A stretch of DNA of 20,402 bases from JBGVSA01 sp047605765 (lineage in GTDB: Bacteria > Pseudomonadota > Gammaproteobacteria > Burkholderiales > Rhodocyclaceae), in NCBI GenBank assembly GCA_047605765.1, contig JASGFB010000090.1, forward strand, positions 1-20,402. Direction: 5' to 3'. The notes under the pieces are model-generated. The model did no database searches. It was not told the DNA's origin and was given only the letters and a program-made list of their open reading frames with translations. Positions 14,120-20,402 of the stretch are shown here, piece by piece. Within the stretch, counting starts at the first letter, position 1; each line of letters begins with the position of its first letter. A program made the translations under genes and the position numbers.

Positions 14120-15034
14120 ATGGGTGTGGCGTCTGCAATGGCCCCCAACCGCAAGGGACGGTGGGCGAACGACTTGAGCGGGTACAGCCTGCTGGCAATC
14201 TGGCTGGTGGGGTTCTTTGCCTTCACGTTCGGCCCGACGGTGGCGTCGATCTACCTGTCATTCACCGACTACGACCTGGTCAACGCGCCGTATTGGGTGG
14301 GCCTGCAGAACTACGTCCGCATCGCCACCGACGATCCGAAATTCCGCGAATCGCTGCACGTCACTTTCATGTACGTGGCGCTGTCGGTGCCGCTCAAGCT
14401 GTTGATGGCGCTGGCCGTCGCCATGGCGCTCAACAAAGGGCTCAAGGGCCTGTCGTTCTACCGGGCGATTTTCTATCTGCCTTCGCTACTGGGTGGCAGC
14501 GTGGCCATCGCCATCCTGTGGCAACAGTTCTTTTCGACCGAAGGCATCATGACCTACCTGATGCGCTTCCTTGGCTACGACGGCCCCGGCTGGATCGCCA
14601 CGCCGGACCATGCCCTGCATACGCTCGTCATACTGAGCATCTGGCAGTTCGGCTCACCGATGATCATTTTCCTGGCCGGTCTGCGGCAGGTGCCGCGCGA
14701 TATGTACGAGGCGGCCAGCATGGACGGCGCCAGCAAGGTGCGCCAGTTCTTCCGCATCACCCTGCCGCTGCTCACGCCGGTGATCTTCTTCAATCTGGTC
14801 ATGCAGACCATCGACGCGTTCAAGGCCTTCACGCCCGCCTTCATCGTCAGCAATGGCACCGGCGGCCCCGTCGACAGCACCTTGTTCTACACGCTGTATC
14901 TGTACCAGGAGGCGTTCGCCTTCCTGCGCATGGGCAACGCTTCGGCCCTGGCGGTGATCCTCGTCATCATCATCGCGGCCTTTACCGCCGTCGCCTTCGC
15001 GTCTTCCAAACTGTGGGTGCACTACGATGACTGA
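14120..15034 (+). CDS. Sugar ABC transporter permease, MalF/UgpA type
   Basis: The 304-aa inner-membrane permease belongs to the CUT1 carbohydrate importers. Its first membrane helix lies near residues 20-40 (SGYSLLAIWLVGFFAFTFGP), and the family segment SIYLSFTDYDL follows. The cytoplasmic coupling loop EAASMDGASKVRQFFRITLPLL, around residues 195-216, docks on the ATPase. The gene opens a transporter operon and overlaps the next permease by 8 nt, implying coupled translation. GGGAGGAG provides a strong ribosome site. The missing long MalF-type periplasmic loop puts it with UgpA/LacF-like permeases. The substrate is inferred from the divergent GH88 gene to be a uronic-acid-containing oligosaccharide. 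Confidence 0.93.
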   Translation: MGVASAMAPNRKGRWANDLSGYSLLAIWLVGFFAFTFGPTVASIYLSFTDYDLVNAPYWVGLQNYVRIATDDPKFRESLHVTFMYVALSVPLKLLMALAVAMALNKGLKGLSFYRAIFYLPSLLGGSVAIAILWQQFFSTEGIMTYLMRFLGYDGPGWIATPDHALHTLVILSIWQFGSPMIIFLAGLRQVPRDMYEAASMDGASKVRQFFRITLPLLTPVIFFNLVMQTIDAFKAFTPAFIVSNGTGGPVDSTLFYTLYLYQEAFAFLRMGNASALAVILVIIIAAFTAVAFASSKLWVHYDD

Positions 15035-15929
15035 CGCCACCGTGATCCGTACGCGAGCCGCCTTGCCGGTGCAGGGCGCGGACGCCAACACACGCCCGAC
15101 GCGCTGGGGCAGAAGCCTGTTCTTCCATGTGCTGCTGATCGGCCTGTCGGTCGTGATGCTCTATCCGCTGCTGTGGATGCTGGCCAGTTCGTTCCGCACC
15201 AACGGCGAGATCTACAACAACCTGTCGATCATCCCGGAGACGCTGGACCCGCGGAACTACATCGCGGGCTGGAACGCGCTCAAGGTGTCGTTCGGCACCT
15301 TCGCGTGGAACTCGCTGATCATCGCGGTGCTGACCGTCATCGGCAATGTGATGGCCTGCTCGGTGACGGCCTTCGCCTTCACGCGGCTGAATTTCCGCGG
15401 CCGCCATTTCTGGTTCGCCATCATGCTCGGCACGCTGATGATGCCGCAGCACGCCGTGCTGATTCCGCAGTACGTGATGTTTCTCAAGATGGGCTGGGTG
15501 GATACCTATCTGCCGCTGATCGTGCCGAAATTCTTCGCCTGCGATGCCTTCTTCATCTTCCTGATGGTGCAGTTCTTCCGCCAGATTCCGCGTGAGCTGG
15601 ACGAGGCCGCCGTGATGGATGGCTGCGGTCCGTGGCGCATTTACTTCCGCGTCATCCTGCCGCTGTCGACACCGGTGCTGGCCACCGCCGCCATTTTCTC
15701 GTTCATCTGGAGCTGGGGCGATTTCTTCGGGCCGCTGGTGTTCCTCAACGAGACCGAGTCGTACACGGTGCAACTGGGCCTGCGGTCGTTCGTCGATTCG
15801 ACGGCCATATCGGATTGGGTGGGCTTGTTCGCCATGTCATGCCTGGCCCTGCTGCCGGTGTTCTTTGTGTTCCTGTTCTTTCAGCGTCTGCTGATCGAAG
15901 GGATCGCGACGACGGGCATGAAGCGTTAA
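15027..15929 (+). CDS. Sugar ABC transporter permease, MalG/UgpE type
   Basis: The 300-aa second permease completes the membrane channel. It has a roughly 28-residue cytoplasmic N-terminus, a first helix at about residues 31-50 (LFFHVLLIGLSVVMLYPLLW) and the typical MLASSFRTNGEI after it. The coupling loop ELDEAAVMDGCGPWRIYFRVILPLSTPVL lies in the last third, and the C-terminal tail LIEGIATTGMKR is almost diagnostic of MalG-like proteins (GxxTGAVKG/R type). The 8-nt overlap with the preceding permease is normal for CUT1 operons. A 67-nt spacer, GC-rich but without a clean hairpin, separates it from the ATPase gene. Confidence 0.93.
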   Translation: MTDATVIRTRAALPVQGADANTRPTRWGRSLFFHVLLIGLSVVMLYPLLWMLASSFRTNGEIYNNLSIIPETLDPRNYIAGWNALKVSFGTFAWNSLIIAVLTVIGNVMACSVTAFAFTRLNFRGRHFWFAIMLGTLMMPQHAVLIPQYVMFLKMGWVDTYLPLIVPKFFACDAFFIFLMVQFFRQIPRELDEAAVMDGCGPWRIYFRVILPLSTPVLATAAIFSFIWSWGDFFGPLVFLNETESYTVQLGLRSFVDSTAISDWVGLFAMSCLALLPVFFVFLFFQRLLIEGIATTGMKR

Positions 15930-15996
15930 TACGGCGCGGGGCCCCGGTGCTGCGCGGCATGGGGCCGCCGAGCCACCCGCCAACCAAGAGGTAAAG

Positions 15997-17130
<1,134 letters not shown>

Positions 17131-17200
17131 GACAGCCTGCCGAACGGCACGGTGCTTCGATCTAGGAACAACTCGAGACAGACAACACAGGACGGTTCAA

Positions 17201-18493
17201 ATGACTACACGGCGCGATGTTCTGAAACTGGGTCTGCTATCCGGCGCGGGCGCGATGTGCACGCCGCTGGCGGCGTGGGCGGCCGACATCAAGATGCGTA
17301 TGTTCTATTGGGGGGCACCCGACCGGGTCAAGCGGACCGACGCCGTCGACGTGCTGTTCAACAAGGCCAACCCGGGCATCACGGTGACCTCTGCCGCCTC
17401 GGCCGATCACTGGGCCAAGCTCAACACGCTGATGGCCGGCGGCAACATGCCGGACATCGTGCAGCTCGAACCCAACACGCTGCCGGACTACGCCCGTCGC
17501 CGCGCGCTGGTGCCGCTCGACGACTACATCGCCAAGGGCCTGATCCGCACCGCCGACCTGGACAAGGGCGTACTCGACCTGTGCATGGTCGACGGCAAGA
17601 TGGCGGGGCTGGCGCTGGGGCTCAATTCTTTCGGCCTCATCTACGACAAGGACGCCTACGCCAAGGCAGGCATTCCCGAGCCCAAGTACGGTCTGACCTG
17701 GGACGAATTTGCCCGCCAGGCCATCGAGATCACCAAGGCCTCGGGCAAGAACCGTTACTGGGGGGCGCCGAACCTGGCGCGCGCCAATTACATCTTCCAG
17801 GCCTGGCTGATGCAACGCGGCAAGGTGATCTTCACCGAAGATCGCAAACTGGGCTTCACCGTCGATGACGTGCGCGAGTTCTACACCTATTGGGACAAGC
17901 TGCAGAAAGCCGGGGGCTGCACGCCCGCCGACCTGTCGTCGAAGAACATGCTCAACCCGGACTCCAGCGAAATGAACTCGCGCAACAGCGCGACCGCGTT
18001 GCTGTTCTCCAGCCAGCTGACCGCCTTTCACGCGCTGCTGCCGGACGTGAAGATGGGCATCGCGCCCTTGCCGATCGCTGCGCCCAATGGCCCCTCGGGC
18101 CTGTTCTATCGCCCGGCGCTGAGCTTCGCCATCAGCAAGGACGCCAAGAACCCCGAAGCGGCCGCCAAGTACATCGACTTCTTCGTCAACGACATGAACG
18201 CCGGCAAGGCGCTCGAAGTCGAGCGCGGCATTCCGCCCAACACCAAGGTGCGCGCGGAGGTCTACAAGCAACTCAACGAGTACGAAAAACTGTCGGTGGA
18301 TTTCATCAACACGATCGCGCCGATCGTCATGAAGTACCCGCCGTCGTCGCCGGCCGGGGCTATCGAAATCGATGTCGGCGTCATGCGTCCGATCGGCGAG
18401 CAACTGGCCTACGGCAAGCTGAGCGTGGCCGACGCCGCCAAGAAAATGGTGGAAGACTCCAACCGCGTGCTGCGCCGGGCCAACCCGTCGTAA
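17201..18493 (+). CDS. Sugar ABC transporter substrate-binding protein with Tat-type signal
   Basis: The 430-aa family-1 extracellular solute-binding protein supplies the transporter. The first residues TTRRDVLKLGLLSG fit a twin-arginine signal (RRxVLK), with a hydrophobic segment and likely cleavage after AAWA near residue 28, so it may be exported folded. The mature part shows the family pattern: IKMRMFYWGAPDRVKR, VLFNKANPGITVT, LNTLMAGGNMPDIVQLEPN, then a C-terminal NPEAAAKYIDFFVNDMNAGKAL. The ATG at 17201 follows AGGAC; an upstream in-frame extension from 17039 overlaps the ATPase gene and lacks sense as a leader peptide. It is the last transporter gene and is followed by a perfect 10-bp hairpin. 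Ligand unknown, inferred to be a uronide. Confidence 0.92.
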   Translation: MTTRRDVLKLGLLSGAGAMCTPLAAWAADIKMRMFYWGAPDRVKRTDAVDVLFNKANPGITVTSAASADHWAKLNTLMAGGNMPDIVQLEPNTLPDYARRRALVPLDDYIAKGLIRTADLDKGVLDLCMVDGKMAGLALGLNSFGLIYDKDAYAKAGIPEPKYGLTWDEFARQAIEITKASGKNRYWGAPNLARANYIFQAWLMQRGKVIFTEDRKLGFTVDDVREFYTYWDKLQKAGGCTPADLSSKNMLNPDSSEMNSRNSATALLFSSQLTAFHALLPDVKMGIAPLPIAAPNGPSGLFYRPALSFAISKDAKNPEAAAKYIDFFVNDMNAGKALEVERGIPPNTKVRAEVYKQLNEYEKLSVDFINTIAPIVMKYPPSSPAGAIEIDVGVMRPIGEQLAYGKLSVADAAKKMVEDSNRVLRRANPS

Positions 18494-18503
18494 GCGCACC
18501 CAC

Positions 18504-18527
18504 CGCCCCGCCGTGCGCGGCGGGGCG
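18504..18527 (+). terminator. Perfect stem-loop after the sugar-binding protein gene
   Basis: CGCCCCGCCG (18504-18513) and CGGCGGGGCG (18518-18527) form a 10-bp stem with a TGCG loop, 10 nt after the stop. There is no U-tract. Such hairpins often stabilise binding-protein mRNA so that the protein exceeds its permease partners, while allowing some readthrough to the next gene. Confidence 0.55.
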
Positions 18528-18622
18528 CCGAGGCTTCACTGACCCTTCTCATGTGCGCGACGCGCGCGACCTGGACTCATCCCCGATCGGCGCCCCACGC
18601 ATTCTTCTTCGGGGAACCCTTC

Positions 18623-20402
18623 ATGCCACACTGGCCACCAGCCTTCAATCCGATGGCGGGCAATCCGCTCGCCACGCGCGATGACGTCGTCAAGGCCATC
18701 CGCGACCTGTACCTGCCGCTGACGCCGTATTACTCGCCGGGCGGGGCGCGCGTGCGCCTCGACATGGCCGGCGCCACCTTCGATCGCAGCGCCTCGGATC
18801 TCGAAGGCTTCGCGCGGCCGCTGTGGGGGCTGGTGCCCTTGCAGGTGGGCGGCGGCGCCGATTTCGTCGACTGGGATCTGCTGCGTCGCGGGCTGGCCAA
18901 CGGCACCGATCCGCACAGCCCGGAATACTGGGGCGCGCCGCGCGACCGTGATCAATCGCTGGTCGAACTGGCCGCCGTCGGCTACGCCCTGGCCTTGATT
19001 CCGGACGTGCTGTGGGCACCGCAACCGCCGCAGGCCAAGGCGCACATCGCCGCTTTCCTGAAGGGCGCCTACGGTCTCTACTTTGGCGAAAACAACTGGA
19101 TGTACTTCCGCATCATGATCGGGCTCGGCCTGGAGGCCATCGGCGAGCAGCCCGATCCGGCGCTGCGCCGCCAGTACCTGGATAAGCTCGATGCGCTGTA
19201 CCTCGACGAGGGCTGGTACAGCGACGGCCCGGTCCGCCACGCCGACCACTACGTGGCCTTCGCCATCCATTTCTATGGTCTGATCCACGCCCGCCTCGGC
19301 GGCGATGCCGAAGTAGCCACGCGGGCACGCCAGCGCGCCACGGCCTTCGCTCAGCAGTTCATCCGCTGGTTTGCCGATGATGGCGCCGTGCTGCCCTTCG
19401 GGCGCAGCCTGACCTATCGCTTTGCCTGTGCCAGCTTCTGGTCGGCGCTGGCCTTCGCCGATTGCGCTGCCTTGCCGTGGGGGCAGATCAAGGGCCTGGT
19501 GCTGCGCCACCTGCGCTGGTGGTCGCGCCAGCCCATCGCTCATCGCGACGGCGTGTTGTCGATCGGTTACGGCTATCCCAATCTGCATATGTGCGAGCCG
19601 TACAACTCGGGTTGCTCGCCCTACTGGGCTTTCAAGGCCTTTGCCTGCATGGCGCTGCCCGCCGATCATCCGTTCTGGACCACGCCGGAAGAAGCCTTGC
19701 CGGTGTTCGCGCAACCGGCCACGCAAACCCAGCCCGGTCTCATCGTGTTCAATCCGCCGGGCGACACCATCGCCCTGGCCGGCGGGCAGGAAGACCATCG
19801 CCATTGGCTGCGGCAGGCGCCCGAGAAGTACAGCAAGTTCGCCTATTCGGCGCGCTATGGCTTCAGTGTCGAGACCGACTTCCGCCAGTTCGATCGCGCC
19901 AGCTTCGACAACATGCTGGCCTTCAGCGAGGACGGCGCCCACTTCGTGGTGCGCGAGGGCAACGACGCAGCGCTGATCGCCGACAATCTGCTCTACGTGC
20001 GCTGGCAGGCCGGCCCGCACATCACCGTCGAAACCTGGTCGCAGGTGTGCGACCCCTGGCACGTGCGCGTCCACCGCATCCGATCGACCGTGGCCTGTGC
20101 GGTGATCGAAGGCGGTTTCGCGCTGCCGCGCCCCGATGGCGGAGCCGGCGGCGAGGTCGATACCGAACCGGGCCGGGCAGGCCTGGCCATGCCGCATGAT
20201 TTTTCCGGCATTCGCGATCTCGGCTCGACGGTGGCAAGAACGGGGCGTGTCCTCGATGCCTTGCCGAACGCCAATCTGATGAGCGCCCGCTCATCGGTGC
20301 CACAGTTGCTTGCGCGCATCGAGCCCGGCGAAACCGTACTGGCGACGGCGGTGCTGGCGCTGGCCGACACGGCGGCGGCGCAGCGGGCCTGGCGCGAGCC
20401 CT
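18623..20402 (+). CDS. DUF2264 family protein, probable uronide-processing enzyme (3' end outside window)
   Basis: The reading frame is open from ATG 18623 to the window end (593 codons), so the C-terminus is missing. Recognisable DUF2264 features are SASDLEGFARPLWGLVPL (56-73), YWGAPRDRDQSLVELAAVGY (102-121), the NNWMYFRIMIGLGL segment (157-170), DEGWYSDGPVRHADHYVAFA (195-214), DDGAVLPFGRSLTYRFA (252-268) and HMCEPYNSGCSPYWAFKAF. The first part is helical and probably an (alpha/alpha)6 barrel, as in lyases and GH88-type hydrolases; a beta-rich C-terminal part follows. From memory, some relatives are grouped with GH154 beta-glucuronidases, but I cannot verify this here. No signal peptide is visible, so it is probably cytoplasmic. 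GGGGAA serves as ribosome site. The biochemical role is not established from sequence. Confidence 0.85.
   Translation, partial: MPHWPPAFNPMAGNPLATRDDVVKAIRDLYLPLTPYYSPGGARVRLDMAGATFDRSASDLEGFARPLWGLVPLQVGGGADFVDWDLLRRGLANGTDPHSPEYWGAPRDRDQSLVELAAVGYALALIPDVLWAPQPPQAKAHIAAFLKGAYGLYFGENNWMYFRIMIGLGLEAIGEQPDPALRRQYLDKLDALYLDEGWYSDGPVRHADHYVAFAIHFYGLIHARLGGDAEVATRARQRATAFAQQFIRWFADDGAVLPFGRSLTYRFACASFWSALAFADCAALPWGQIKGLVLRHLRWWSRQPIAHRDGVLSIGYGYPNLHMCEPYNSGCSPYWAFKAFACMALPADHPFWTTPEEALPVFAQPATQTQPGLIVFNPPGDTIALAGGQEDHRHWLRQAPEKYSKFAYSARYGFSVETDFRQFDRASFDNMLAFSEDGAHFVVREGNDAALIADNLLYVRWQAGPHITVETWSQVCDPWHVRVHRIRSTVACAVIEGGFALPRPDGGAGGEVDTEPGRAGLAMPHDFSGIRDLGSTVARTGRVLDALPNANLMSARSSVPQLLARIEPGETVLATAVLALADTAAAQRAWREP

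Noticed and set aside
15930..15996. Hairpin in the permease-ATPase spacer
   Set aside because: The GGGGCCCC stretch gives only short, mismatched stems; nothing beyond GC richness.
17237..18499. 420-codon minus-strand open frame
   Set aside because: It is antisense to the sugar-binding protein; no motif and shadow composition.
18536..20197. 553-codon minus-strand open frame
   Set aside because: It is antisense to the DUF2264 gene, whose sense frame stays open to the window end and carries the family motifs.

Overview
The window is GC-rich bacterial chromosome with tightly packed genes and no rRNA, tRNA, insertion sequence, phage or CRISPR features that I can see. Codon use (strong G/C third positions, hence long antisense shadow ORFs), the gene content (a KdgK/UxaB/UxaA hexuronate block, ArgO/ArgP, a THI5-like ABC cassette) and the absence of Enterobacteria-like operon order suggest a betaproteobacterium of the Burkholderiales, plausibly Oxalobacteraceae. 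This is an inference from protein style, not from a marker gene.

Layout. (A) 50-2866, minus strand: a three-gene cassette of a 2-oxoglutarate/Fe(II) oxygenase, an alpha/beta hydrolase and a THI5/NMT1-like periplasmic binding protein. A LysR regulator (3089-4021, minus) lies upstream. The permease and ATPase are probably beyond the left edge. (B) 4335-9847, plus strand: kdgK, uxaB, uxaA, a strong intrinsic terminator, then a PanE-like ketopantoate-reductase-family gene. UxaB and UxaA turn tagaturonate into altronate and then 2-keto-3-deoxygluconate (KDG); KdgK phosphorylates KDG. (C) 9855-11468: a divergent argO-like exporter and argP-like LysR regulator, unrelated to sugar use. (D) 11484-20402: a GH88 unsaturated glucuronyl hydrolase and a LacI regulator on the minus strand. 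They are divergent from a CUT1-type sugar ABC transporter (two permeases, ATPase, Tat-type binding protein), followed by a DUF2264 protein that runs off the right edge.

Working model. Block D imports a uronic-acid-containing oligosaccharide. GH88 and probably the DUF2264 protein, neither with a visible signal peptide, process it in the cytoplasm. Unsaturated uronate released by GH88 feeds the KDG pool, as do UxaB/UxaA from galacturonate, and both routes meet at KdgK in block B. Uronate isomerase (uxaC), kduI/kduD and KDPG aldolase are not in the window and must be elsewhere if the model holds.

The intergenic regions hold the most unexplained structure. They include a 13-bp palindrome at the predicted start point of the GH88 promoter, a leader with three consecutive inverted repeats before the ABC operon, a perfect 10+10-bp inverted repeat between lysR and the oxygenase cassette, and GTCNGAC elements clustered between kdgK and uxaB.
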